Source: a bacterium (lineage in GTDB: Bacteria > Verrucomicrobiota > Verrucomicrobiia > Limisphaerales > UBA11358). From it: a stretch of 9,778 bases of DNA. Under the pieces are notes generated by a model. That model had not been told where the DNA came from, ran no database searches, and saw only the letters and a program-made list of their open reading frames with translations. Every line of letters begins with the position of its first letter. Positions within the stretch are counted from its first letter, which is position 1. The translations under genes and the position numbers were made by a program. Shown one piece after another: positions 1 to 8,451 of this stretch. Where the stretch lies: positions 1-9,778 of the forward strand of contig JAJXXI010000016.1 in the NCBI GenBank assembly GCA_021781185.1. The letters run 5' to 3'.

Positions 1-1
1 A

Positions 2-2476
2 CGGCTGGCCCTGCCGGGTGCCGGATCGCTCTCGCTGCCGCTGCTGCTGACACATCCCCGGCAAGGCTCGTTGTTGTTTGAAACCGGCCAGGACGGCGGT
101 GACGAGGCGGTGGGCGCGATCAACAACATCATCCTGCGGCTGCTGGCCACGACGCCGCCCGGCCGGCTGGAGTTCACGATTTTCGATCCCGTCGGGCTGG
201 GCCAGAATTTTGCCGCGCTGATGCACCTGGCGGATTACGAGTCGAGCACCATCAACAGCCGCATCTGGACGCAAAGCGCGCAGTTCGAGGAAAAGCTCGC
301 GGAGCTGAGCGAGCACATGGAAAAAATCATCCAGATGTATCTCCGCAACGAATACGCCACCATCACGGAATACAACGCGGAAGCCGGCAGCATCGCGGAG
401 AAATATCACTTCCTCGTCATCGCGTCGTTCCCGGTGAACTTCAGCGAAACGGCGGCGAAGCGGCTGCGGAACATCGCCGCCAACGGCGCGCGCTGCGGTG
501 TTTTCACGCTCATCCAGTGGGATCAGCGCAACGCGGCGCCGCAGGATTTTGTGCCGGATGAATTGCGCGTTCAAAGCGTCTGCCTGACACGCGCGGAAAA
601 AGGTTTTGAACTGTCCGGCTGGCACGCGGCGGGAACCCGCGTGACACTGGATTCGATGCCGGCGGCGGAGTTCACCACGCAATTGCTGCATCAAATTGGC
701 AGGAGCGGCATCAACGCCAACCGCGTGGAGGTGCCGTTTGCGCAGATCGCCCCGGCGGCGGCGGAAATCTGGACCGGCGAAACCACCGAGGAATTGCGCG
801 TGCCCATCGGGCGTTCCGGCGCGACGAAGCTGCAGCATCTCGCCATCGGGCGGGACACGCGCCAGCACGCGCTCATCGCGGGCAAGACCGGTTCCGGAAA
901 ATCCACGCTGTTCCACATCATCATCACGAATCTGGCGCTGCGGTGCAGCCCGGCGCAGGTGGAATTTTACCTCGTGGATTTCAAAAAGGGCGTTGAGTTC
1001 AAGTGCTACGGCAACCACCGCCTGCCCCATGCAAAAGTAGTGGCCATCGAGAGCGACCGCGCGTTCGGCCTGAGCGTGCTGCAGCGCGTGGACGAGGAAT
1101 TGCGCCGGCGCGGCGACCTCTTCCGCAAAGCGGGCGCGCAGGATCTCGCCGGCTACAAACGGTCCGTGCAGCCGGCTGGCGAACCGATGCCACGGGTGCT
1201 GCTGATGATTGACGAGTTTCAGGAATTTTTCGTGGAGGAAGACCGCGTCTCGCAAAATGCGGCCGTGCTGCTGGACCGCATTGTGCGACAAGGCCGCGCC
1301 TTCGGCATCCACGTCATCCTCGGCTCGCAGACGCTCGGCGGCGCCTACACGCTGGCGCGGGCGACGATCGGCCAGATGGTCATCCGCATCGCGCTCCAGT
1401 GCAACGAGGCCGATGCCTACCTGATCATGGACCAGGACAATCCCGCGCCACGCCTCTTGTCACGTCCCGGCGAGGGAATCTACAACGACACCGCCGGCTC
1501 AATCGAAGGCAACAGCCCGTTCCAGGCCGTCTGGCTTTCTGACCGGACACGGGAAGCGTATCTCGCCCAGGTGCGAACGCAGGCGGACAATTCCGGCCAA
1601 GATTATCCCGGGCCGGTTGTGTTTGAAGGCAACGCACCGGCGGATGTGCGGGGAAATTTAATCCTGAAAAAATCCCTCGCTGATTGGGCCGGGCGACTGG
1701 CCGCGCCGGAGGCCAGGCCACGCATCTGGCTGGGCGCGCCGAATTCCATCAAGGGGCCGACGGAAGCGGTTTTTCGCCGGCAGAGCGCGTCCAACCTGCT
1801 CGTCGTCGGTCAGGGCGACGAACGGATGCTGACCGTTTTGTCGGTTGCGGTCGTTTCCCTCGCCGCGCAGCACGCAAAGGACGGGGCGAAATTTTTCATC
1901 CTCCACAACCTGGCCGCCGGAAATCCGCAGCTTGATATCTTTCAACGCGTCGTCAAAGCCGTGCCGCAAACGGTCGTTCAAGCTGGCAACGCCAGCCTGC
2001 CCGAGGTCATGGGCACCTTGACGGCTGAACTGAAGCGCCGGCTGGAAAACGAGGCGGCCGGGCCGGAAATTTTTGTGCTGGTGCATGACCTGCAAAACTT
2101 CAAGAAGCTCCGGCAGGAGGATGAATTCAGCTTTTCCGCCAGTCCGGCGGAAGCCACACCCGCCGCCGCGCTGCAGGAACTCATCAGCAACGGTCCGGCG
2201 CATGGCCTCCATGTGATTCTCACCTGCGACTCTTATGGCAACGTCAACCGCTTCCTTGGCCGCAAGACGCTGGGCGAAATTGAAATGCGCGTGGCGTTCC
2301 AGATGAGCGCCGGCGATTCCGCCAGCCTGATTGATGCGCCGGACGCCGCCACGCTCGGCCTGCACCGCGCCGTGCTGTTCAACGAACGGGAAGGCAGTTT
2401 GGAAACATTCCGTCCCTACGCGCTGCCGGGCAACGACTGGATCGAGGAAGTGGCGGCAAAACTGGCGGTTAAATGA
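2..2476 (+). CDS. FtsK/SpoIIIE-family ATPase, three tandem RecA-like domains (5'-truncated)
   Basis: The reading frame is open to the left window edge, so the true start is missing; the in-frame TTG at 71 lies inside the first domain and is probably not the start. Residues here are numbered from codon 71. Three similar blocks each begin with a beta-strand and a P-loop position: GQDGGDEA (6-13), GKTGSGKS (271-278) and GQGDERML (580-587). Only the middle block has the Walker A lysine and serine, plus a matching Walker B (VLLMIDEF, D381-E382), and so is the likely ATP-hydrolysing domain. The third block has a Walker B-like strand ending in HD (672-673). FtsK/SpoIIIE relatives are ring or chain motors that move DNA or, as in EssC/EccC of type VII secretion, proteins. 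Tandem domains with degenerate members resemble EssC/EccC, but no secretion genes are visible here, and no winged-helix gamma domain is evident at the C-terminus. The substrate is unknown. Family assignment is firm; role is not. Confidence 0.88.
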   Translation, partial: RLALPGAGSLSLPLLLTHPRQGSLLFETGQDGGDEAVGAINNIILRLLATTPPGRLEFTIFDPVGLGQNFAALMHLADYESSTINSRIWTQSAQFEEKLAELSEHMEKIIQMYLRNEYATITEYNAEAGSIAEKYHFLVIASFPVNFSETAAKRLRNIAANGARCGVFTLIQWDQRNAAPQDFVPDELRVQSVCLTRAEKGFELSGWHAAGTRVTLDSMPAAEFTTQLLHQIGRSGINANRVEVPFAQIAPAAAEIWTGETTEELRVPIGRSGATKLQHLAIGRDTRQHALIAGKTGSGKSTLFHIIITNLALRCSPAQVEFYLVDFKKGVEFKCYGNHRLPHAKVVAIESDRAFGLSVLQRVDEELRRRGDLFRKAGAQDLAGYKRSVQPAGEPMPRVLLMIDEFQEFFVEEDRVSQNAAVLLDRIVRQGRAFGIHVILGSQTLGGAYTLARATIGQMVIRIALQCNEADAYLIMDQDNPAPRLLSRPGEGIYNDTAGSIEGNSPFQAVWLSDRTREAYLAQVRTQADNSGQDYPGPVVFEGNAPADVRGNLILKKSLADWAGRLAAPEARPRIWLGAPNSIKGPTEAVFRRQSASNLLVVGQGDERMLTVLSVAVVSLAAQHAKDGAKFFILHNLAAGNPQLDIFQRVVKAVPQTVVQAGNASLPEVMGTLTAELKRRLENEAAGPEIFVLVHDLQNFKKLRQEDEFSFSASPAEATPAAALQELISNGPAHGLHVILTCDSYGNVNRFLGRKTLGEIEMRVAFQMSAGDSASLIDAPDAATLGLHRAVLFNEREGSLETFRPYALPGNDWIEEVAAKLAVK

Positions 2477-2659
2477 TTGTATCCGCGCCGGCCACAAACA
2501 TTGCCGTCGGCGAGGCATGGTTGAATGAATTTCGCCGCTTGGCGCTCCGGTCCTGCCGCAAGGTTTGGCGGCAAAATCATGCAGCGCCCGATCTTTTTCC
2601 TCCGGCGGTTCCAGCTTGCCTGAAAGGCCTTCGTCTGGTCAAATTCAGCGGCGCGCGCG
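2477..2659. other. Intergenic spacer upstream of purF
   Basis: This 183-bp spacer separates the ATPase gene from purF. It has a weak hairpin at 2554-2573 (TGCCGC/GCGGCA, 8-nt loop) with no T-tract on the + strand. I see no clear promoter, PurR box or guanine/PRPP-type riboswitch. An ATG overlapping the ATPase stop codon opens a frame that runs into purF in another phase; it looks non-coding. Confidence 0.4.
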
Positions 2660-4141
2660 ATGCAAAAACCAACCCACTATCCCAAACATTACTGCGGAGT
2701 TTTCGGCGTTTTCGGTCACCCGAACGCTTCTGAACTTGCCTACTACGGACTTTACGCCCTGCAACATCGCGGGCAGGAAAGCGCCGGCATCGTCACCTGC
2801 CACGAGGGAAAGTTTTACAAGCACCACGGCATGGGACTCGTGCCGCAGATCTTCACCGACCCCAAGACGTTGCACGACCTGGTCGGCAACATGGCCATCG
2901 GCCATACGCGCTATTCCACAACCGGCTCCTCCTCACTCCGCAACGCCCAGCCGCTCACCGTGGACTGTGCTCGCGGCCAGATCGCCGTAGCCCACAACGG
3001 CAACCTGACCAACGCTGCCAGCCTGCGCGAGGAGCTCGAAGAGCGCGGCCTGGTTTTCCAGACCACCGTGGACAGCGAAATCATCATCATGATGCTCGCG
3101 CAGCCGCAGAACGGCGGCATGCCCAGTTCGCTGGTCAACACCATCCGCCGCATCGAAGGCGCGTATTCACTGGTCATCATGACCGAAAAGGAGCTTATCG
3201 GCGCGCGGGATCCGCATGGTTTCCGTCCGCTCTCGATTGGCCGCACGGCGAACGGCGCGTGGATTCTGTCCAGTGAAACCACGGCGTTTGATTTGATCCA
3301 CGCGGAATTTGTCCGGGACGTCGAGCCGGGCGAAATTGTCATCATCAACGACCAGGGACTCACCAGCATCGCCGCCTTTCCAGATCATCAGAAGCGCGCT
3401 TTTTGCATTTTTGAATACGTCTATTTTGCGCGGCCGGACAGCATCCTCAACGGGCACAGCGTCTATGAGGTGCGCAAGGAAATGGGCCGTCAGCTCGCCC
3501 GTGAGCACAACGTGAAAGCCGATCTTGTCATTCCCGTGCCCGACAGCGGTGTCTGCGCGGCGATGGGTTATTCGGAACAATCCGGCATTCCCTACGAAAT
3601 GGCGTTCATCCGCAACCACTATGTCGGCCGCAGCTTTTTGCAGCCCACGCAGCTCATCCGCGATTTTAACGTGCGCGTAAAGCTCAACCTCATCGAATCG
3701 CTCGTGAAGGACAAACGCGTCGTCATCGTGGACGACTCCATCGTGCGCGGCACGACGTGCCGGTCGCGCGTGAAAACGCTCAAGGAAGCCGGCGCGGCGG
3801 AGGTCCATGTCGCCGTCAGTTGCCCGCCACACCAAAACCCCTGTGTTTACGGCATTGATTTTCCCGACCGCAGCAAGCTGATGGCGGCGAACAACACTGT
3901 GGACGAAATCCGCAAATACCTGAACGCCGATTCGCTGCACTACCTGTCGCAGGACGGCATGGTCAAGGCAACCAGCCAGCCGGCGGCCAATTTCTGCATG
4001 GCCTGTTACGACGGAAAATATCCCGTGCCCTACGACCCGCTGCTCGACAAGAACATCATCGAGCGCCGCAAACGCCACACCCAAACCCTCGGCGAGGCGG
4101 CCACGCGGGAAAACAAGCAGATCAGTTTGCTCCAGGTCTAA
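2660..4141 (+). CDS. purF: Amidophosphoribosyltransferase (PurF), [4Fe-4S] type with propeptide
   Basis: PurF transfers the glutamine amide nitrogen to PRPP, making phosphoribosylamine, the committed step of purine synthesis in the cytoplasm. The 493-residue length is typical. The N-terminal Ntn-type glutaminase starts at Cys12 (CGVFGVFGH) after an 11-residue leader, as in the Bacillus subtilis enzyme, so self-cleavage before Cys12 is expected. QHRGQESAGIV follows. The C-terminal phosphoribosyltransferase half carries the PRPP loop VVIVDDSIVRGTT (354-366). Cys249, Cys395, Cys446 and Cys449 (FCIFEY, PCVYGID, CMAC) match the four cluster ligands of the B. subtilis class, predicting an oxygen-sensitive [4Fe-4S] enzyme rather than the cluster-free E. 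coli type. The ATG at 2660 gives the expected propeptide length; no clear SD precedes it. deoC begins 10 bp downstream, suggesting co-transcription. Very confident. Confidence 0.97.
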   Translation: MQKPTHYPKHYCGVFGVFGHPNASELAYYGLYALQHRGQESAGIVTCHEGKFYKHHGMGLVPQIFTDPKTLHDLVGNMAIGHTRYSTTGSSSLRNAQPLTVDCARGQIAVAHNGNLTNAASLREELEERGLVFQTTVDSEIIIMMLAQPQNGGMPSSLVNTIRRIEGAYSLVIMTEKELIGARDPHGFRPLSIGRTANGAWILSSETTAFDLIHAEFVRDVEPGEIVIINDQGLTSIAAFPDHQKRAFCIFEYVYFARPDSILNGHSVYEVRKEMGRQLAREHNVKADLVIPVPDSGVCAAMGYSEQSGIPYEMAFIRNHYVGRSFLQPTQLIRDFNVRVKLNLIESLVKDKRVVIVDDSIVRGTTCRSRVKTLKEAGAAEVHVAVSCPPHQNPCVYGIDFPDRSKLMAANNTVDEIRKYLNADSLHYLSQDGMVKATSQPAANFCMACYDGKYPVPYDPLLDKNIIERRKRHTQTLGEAATRENKQISLLQV

Positions 4142-4151
4142 CTTCCGGCTT

Positions 4152-4835
4152 ATGGCTATCGCCTTTTCCCCCGAACAACTCGCCGCCTTCATAGACCACA
4201 CCCTGCTCAAGCCGGACGCCTCGCTCGGCCAGATTGAAACGCTTTGCGCCGAGGCCCGCGAACATAAATTTTTCTCGGTGTGCGTCAACGGTTCGTGGGT
4301 GTCCGCCGCCCGGCATTTTCTGGAAGGATCGGAAGTGAAGGTAGCCAGTGTGGTGGGTTTTCCGCTCGGAGCGATGGCGGGGGATGCAAAGCGTTTTGAG
4401 ACCGAGGTTGCCGTGGACGACGGGGCTCATGAGATTGACGTCGTGCTGAACATCGCCCGGCTCAAGGCGGGCGACGACAAATACGTTTTGCGCGAGTTGA
4501 TTGACGTGGCTGAAGCCGCCGATGAGCGCACGGTGAAAGTCATTTTGGAAACGTGTTTGCTGACGGACGAGGAAAAAGTCCGCGCCTGCCGGCTGGTGGT
4601 GGAAAGCGGCGCACATTTTGTGAAGACCTCCACCGGCTTCAGCACTGCGGGAGCAACCGAGAATGATGTCAGGCTGATGCGCGAAACTGTCGGCCCCAAG
4701 TTCGGCGTGAAAGCCTCCGGCGGGGTGCGTGACGCCCAGACCGCGCTGGCAATGATCGAGGCTGGCGCAACCCGGCTGGGCACTTCCTCCGGCATCGCCA
4801 TCGTGAACGGGTTGACCGGTGGTGGAACGTATTGA
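4152..4835 (+). CDS. deoC: Deoxyribose-phosphate aldolase
   Basis: DeoC cleaves 2-deoxyribose-5-phosphate to glyceraldehyde-3-phosphate and acetaldehyde, the last step of deoxynucleoside catabolism, in the cytoplasm. The 227-residue class I TIM-barrel aldolase shows the usual N-terminal IDHTLLKPD, the catalytic Asp96 in EIDVVLNI, the Schiff-base Lys158 in FVKTSTGFS and the second lysine Lys187 in GVKASGGV. These correspond to E. coli Asp102, Lys167 and Lys201. Near the C-terminus GATRLGTSSG forms the phosphate-binding loop. The ATG at 4152 lies 10 bp after the purF stop and gives the normal family N-terminus; there is no strong SD. Grouping with purF ties salvage of the sugar moiety to nucleotide synthesis, but no other deo gene is present, so the pairing may only reflect compact packing. 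Confidence 0.96.
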   Translation: MAIAFSPEQLAAFIDHTLLKPDASLGQIETLCAEAREHKFFSVCVNGSWVSAARHFLEGSEVKVASVVGFPLGAMAGDAKRFETEVAVDDGAHEIDVVLNIARLKAGDDKYVLRELIDVAEAADERTVKVILETCLLTDEEKVRACRLVVESGAHFVKTSTGFSTAGATENDVRLMRETVGPKFGVKASGGVRDAQTALAMIEAGATRLGTSSGIAIVNGLTGGGTY

Positions 4836-4840
4836 CCGCC

Positions 4841-5041
4841 ATGCGCAAGGGTGTCGGCGTCATTTGCATTGTTTTCAGCGTGCTGCTGATGGTCAAAGGA
4901 CATGATGTGGCCAACTCGCTTGCTTCACGCTTGAGACTGGTCCTGGTGGGAGCGCCGGTGGAAGCGGCGCTGAAGCTTTATCTGACCGGCATTGGCCTGG
5001 GCCTCTTTGGCTTGCTCCTGATTTTCTGGAAAAAGAAGTGA
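4841..5041 (+). CDS. Small two-helix membrane protein, unknown function
   Basis: The ATG at 4841 encodes 66 residues; a TTG nine bases upstream would add three. The start lies 5 bp after the deoC stop, so it is probably the last gene of the purF-deoC transcript. Two hydrophobic stretches are visible, about residues 5-19 (VGVICIVFSVLLMVK) and 46-62 (LYLTGIGLGLFGLLLIF), joined by a basic amphipathic linker (SLASRLRLVL). The protein starts with MRK and ends with WKKK, so both termini probably face the cytoplasm. No motif or family is recognised. Its stop codon lies 5 bp from the stop codon of the convergent pyrB. GC and codon use resemble the neighbours. Coding is likely from the tight spacing and the membrane topology; function is unknown. 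Confidence 0.7.
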   Translation: MRKGVGVICIVFSVLLMVKGHDVANSLASRLRLVLVGAPVEAALKLYLTGIGLGLFGLLLIFWKKK

Positions 5042-5046
5042 CGGTT

Positions 5047-6582
<1,536 letters not shown>

Positions 6583-6584
6583 TT

Positions 6585-6619
6585 TTCCTTGGCCTCCTCG
6601 CAGGGCGGCGTTAAAGGAA
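6585..6619 (-). promoter_or_regulatory. PyrR-binding RNA hairpin (pyr attenuator element)
   Basis: Read on the - strand, a lower stem UUCCUU (6619-6614) pairs with AAGGAA (6590-6585). After an asymmetric internal loop (UAAC versus C) an upper stem GCC/GGC, a G-A mismatch and CC/GG enclose the hexaloop CUGCGA (6603-6598). This matches the known PyrR recognition features: a CNGNGA hexaloop closed by G-C, a conserved UUUAA on the 5' side and AAGGA on the 3' side. It lies 64 bases before pyrR and just after the stop of the upstream small gene. PyrR bound with UMP would stabilise the hairpin and hide AAGGA, the SD of the leader ORF. The pattern match is strong; binding is inferred. Confidence 0.78.
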
Positions 6620-6628
6620 CGGTTGATT

Positions 6629-6850
6629 TTAATTGGTGGCGTTTGACTGGCGGGACTTCCGCCACGAGGCCCGGTGTTTGATGATCCAATCCGTGAGGGC
6701 CCGCTCGAAACCGATATCGTGGCCTGCCTTTTCCGACTCAATCCACTTGTGCCGGAGAATCTCCTCGCGTTCCGCCTGGAATTCGCGATAGAGCGATGAG
6801 TTTTTGAGCAAATCGTTTGCCGACGATGAATCTTTAGCAGCGTTCGACAT
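6629..6850 (-). CDS. Small conserved-looking basic protein, unknown function
   Basis: The ATG at 6850 encodes 73 residues beginning MSNAAKDSSS. A longer frame with an ATG at 7033 exists, but the extra 61 residues run through AT-rich, low-complexity spacer and look non-coding. After a flexible Ser/Asn N-terminus the protein is dense in charged and aromatic residues: LYREFQAEREEILRHKWIES (about 28-47), then GHDIGFERALTDWIIKHR and a basic tail (SWRKSRQ). It is predicted soluble and helical, with no membrane segment or cysteine. I believe similar short proteins are common in several phyla, but I cannot name the family. Its stop is 10 bases upstream of the PyrR-binding hairpin, so it may be co-transcribed with pyrR-pyrB, or the pyr promoter may lie within it. 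Confidence 0.7.
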   Translation of the reverse strand: MSNAAKDSSSANDLLKNSSLYREFQAEREEILRHKWIESEKAGHDIGFERALTDWIIKHRASWRKSRQSNATN

Positions 6851-6872
6851 GATAGATTTAATTATGACGTTT

Positions 6873-6901
6873 AAGTTAATTCGTGGTGACGATTCTGGCA
6901 A
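6873..6901 (-). promoter_or_regulatory. Weak sigma-70-like promoter candidate for the small gene
   Basis: On the - strand TTGCCA (6901-6896) and TAACTT (6878-6873) are 17 bases apart, about 23 bases before the ATG at 6850. The -35 matches the consensus at 5 of 6 positions but the -10 only poorly. An alternative -10, CATAAT (6866-6861), is closer to consensus but lacks a good -35. Either would give a short 5' leader. Confidence 0.28.
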
Positions 6902-7086
6902 TGGAAATATGACCCGAAAATTCATTGCAAACCAACCGCTTGCATCAGGACTCCACGATTCTGAAAAAAGCTCGTCAGCGACCAGCGGACAAAATAGATT
7001 GCCGCTCAGAAGGGAGTTGAGAGTCAATCCCACGCGTTTTCCGGCAACGGTTTTATGGATTCAGCTTCAAGTGAAGTTTTGCATGA

Positions 7087-7110
7087 GAAAATGCGGGAAC
7101 ATTTTCCCGC
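7087..7110 (+). repeat. Two overlapping, mutually exclusive inverted repeats upstream of the Nudix gene
   Basis: GAAAATG (7087-7093) pairs with CATTTTC (7100-7106). GCGGGAA (7093-7099) pairs perfectly with TTCCCGC (7104-7110). The two 7-bp hairpins share bases, so only one can form at a time. They end 25 bases before the Nudix ATG. They may be an operator or a small RNA switch; no T-tract follows. Confidence 0.55.
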
Positions 7111-7135
7111 AACCCGTTAACTTCAGCCGTCTTTT

Positions 7136-7660
7136 ATGAGTGAAGAAATCTTCGATGTGGTTAACGAGCGGGACGAGGTGATCGGACAGGCACCGCGACG
7201 CGAGGTGCATGCGAAAGGCCTGTGGCATCGGGCCGTGCATGTGCTCGTGTTCAACTCCCGGGGGGAGGTTTTTCTACAGAAACGCTCCATGAAAAAAGAC
7301 ACAGCCCGGGGCAAGTGGGATTCGTCCTCATCCGGTCATCTGGACACTGGCGAGGATTATGACGACTGCGCGGTGCGGGAATTGCGCGAGGAGATTGGAT
7401 TGAACGTGAACCAGCCCCCGGCCCGGGTGTTCAAAATTGATGCGTGCCGGGAAACTGGATGGGAATTTTGCTGGATTTACCGCTGTAAAAGCGAAGGCCC
7501 GTTTGTGCTGCATCCTGATGAAATCGAGGCGGGCGAATGGTTTGCGCCGGCGGCAGTGACCCGGTGGGCGAAGGAACAACCGGAGGATTTTGCCAGCGCG
7601 TTTGTCCTGATCTGGGGGCAGCTTGCAACGGCCGGCGATCACAGACAAACACAGGCTTGA
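7136..7660 (+). CDS. Nudix hydrolase, YfcD/IDI-like subgroup
   Basis: The 174-residue protein has a perfect Nudix box, GX5EX7REUXEEXGU, at 67-89 (from GHLDTGE to REEIGL), which binds divalent metal and hydrolyses nucleoside-diphosphate-linked or pyrophosphate substrates. The N-terminal EIFDVVNERDEVIG and the HRAVHVLVFN strand resemble E. coli YfcD and isopentenyl-diphosphate isomerase. In Idi the catalytic cysteine lies just before GH; here that segment is SSSSGH, a serine, so isomerase activity is unlikely. There is no signal peptide or membrane segment, so it is cytoplasmic. The C-terminal GDHRQTQA tail is probably disordered. The ATG at 7136 agrees with the family N-terminus but has no SD. 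The substrate is unknown. It is not tightly linked to clpP, which starts 104 bp downstream. Confidence 0.9.
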   Translation: MSEEIFDVVNERDEVIGQAPRREVHAKGLWHRAVHVLVFNSRGEVFLQKRSMKKDTARGKWDSSSSGHLDTGEDYDDCAVRELREEIGLNVNQPPARVFKIDACRETGWEFCWIYRCKSEGPFVLHPDEIEAGEWFAPAAVTRWAKEQPEDFASAFVLIWGQLATAGDHRQTQA

Positions 7661-7764
7661 ATCATTCATCATCCTTTTTCCTCCCAATTCACCCGCAGCC
7701 GCCTACATGCTTGGGGGCAACTTCCCGCCTTTACTTGGCGTGAAAATGCAGTAGTTATTCCGCC

Positions 7765-8385
7765 ATGAACAATTCGATCATTCCGTATCCGACCGTCATC
7801 GAACAAACGGCGCGCGGGGAGCGCCAGTTTGACATTTTTTCCCGCCTTTTAATTGACCGCATCATCTTTCTCGGCACGCCGGTGGACGACGGCATCGCCA
7901 ACGTCATCATCGCACAGTTGTTGTTCCTCCAGATGAACGATCCGAAAAAGGACATCCATTTTTATATCAATTCGCCCGGCGGCAGTGTTACGGCCGGGCT
8001 GGCCATTTACGACACGATGCAATATATGACCTGCGACGTGAACACTTACTGCATCGGCCAGGCGGCCAGCATGGGGGCGGTGTTGCTGGCCGGCGGCACC
8101 AAGGGCAAGCGGTTCGCCCTGCCGAACGCCAACATCATGATTCATCAAGTTCTCGGCGGCGCGGAAGGCCAGGCGAGCGACGTGGAAATCCGCGTGAATT
8201 ATATGCTGAAGCTCAAGCAGCGGCTGAACACCATCCTGTCCAAACATTCCGGCCAGCCGTATGAAGTGGTGGAAAAAGCCTGCGACCGCGACAATTTCAT
8301 GTCCCCCGAGGAAGCGAAGGAATTTGGCTTGGTGGATCAGGTCGTGGCCTCGCGCAGAGATGCTCCCTCCCCCGAAAAGCAATGA
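7765..8385 (+). CDS. clpP: ATP-dependent Clp protease proteolytic subunit
   Basis: ClpP forms a double-heptamer barrel that degrades proteins fed by ClpX- or ClpA/C-type unfoldases in the cytoplasm. The 206-residue sequence carries the catalytic triad Ser102 (GQAASMGA), His127 (MIHQ) and Asp176 (CDRDNFMS). It also has the N-terminal segment [15 protein letters not shown], the oligomer-forming [12 protein letters not shown], and [20 protein letters not shown], which forms the oxyanion region. The N-terminal extension before the axial loop is short, so a propeptide, if any, is small. The ATG at 7765 fits the family; no SD is evident. No clpX or tig gene adjoins it within the window. Transcription probably ends at the strong hairpin 32 bp downstream. 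The charged tail [10 protein letters not shown] is variable in the family. Very confident. Confidence 0.97.
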   Translation: MNNSIIPYPTVIEQTARGERQFDIFSRLLIDRIIFLGTPVDDGIANVIIAQLLFLQMNDPKKDIHFYINSPGGSVTAGLAIYDTMQYMTCDVNTYCIGQAASMGAVLLAGGTKGKRFALPNANIMIHQVLGGAEGQASDVEIRVNYMLKLKQRLNTILSKHSGQPYEVVEKACDRDNFMSPEEAKEFGLVDQVVASRRDAPSPEKQ

Positions 8386-8416
8386 CGGATGGCGATATAA
8401 GAAATAAAACTATTCC

Positions 8417-8440
8417 GGGCGGCAGCCTTGGCTGCCGCCC
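8417..8440. terminator. Bidirectional hairpin terminator between clpP and mpg
   Basis: GGGCGGCAGCC and its exact complement GGCTGCCGCCC are separated by TT, giving a very stable 9-11 bp hairpin. On the + strand it is followed by ATTTGTTT, on the - strand by GGAATAGTTTTATTT. Its position between two convergent genes fits shared termination. Confidence 0.8.
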
Positions 8441-8451
8441 ATTTGTTTCGT

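Larger units (their letters stand above)
6851..7135. other. AT-richer divergent intergenic region
   Basis: This 285-bp stretch lies between the divergent small gene and the Nudix gene and is clearly richer in A/T than its surroundings. It probably holds both promoters. A 12-base palindrome (CTTCA-AG-TGAAG, 7065-7076) and a pair of overlapping inverted repeats (7087-7110) sit toward the Nudix side. No convincing coding signal is seen on either strand. Confidence 0.6.

Noticed and set aside
1658..2518. 286-residue - strand ORF opposite the ATPase gene
   Set aside because: It lies antisense to clear domain sequence; long antisense frames are expected at this GC content.
2554..2573. Hairpin TGCCGC/GCGGCA after the ATPase gene as a terminator
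   Set aside because: The stem is short with an 8-base loop and no T-tract follows on the + strand.
2473..2733. 86-residue + ORF whose ATG overlaps the ATPase stop
   Set aside because: The ATGA overlap is tempting, but the frame runs 70 bases into purF in another phase and has no protein-like character.
3167..4288. 373-residue - strand ORF opposite purF and deoC
   Set aside because: It is a mirror frame of two strongly conserved genes and has no recognisable motif.
6851..7033. N-terminal extension of the small basic protein to an ATG at 7033
   Set aside because: The extension crosses the AT-rich spacer and lacks protein-like constraint; the internal ATG at 6850 gives a sensible start.
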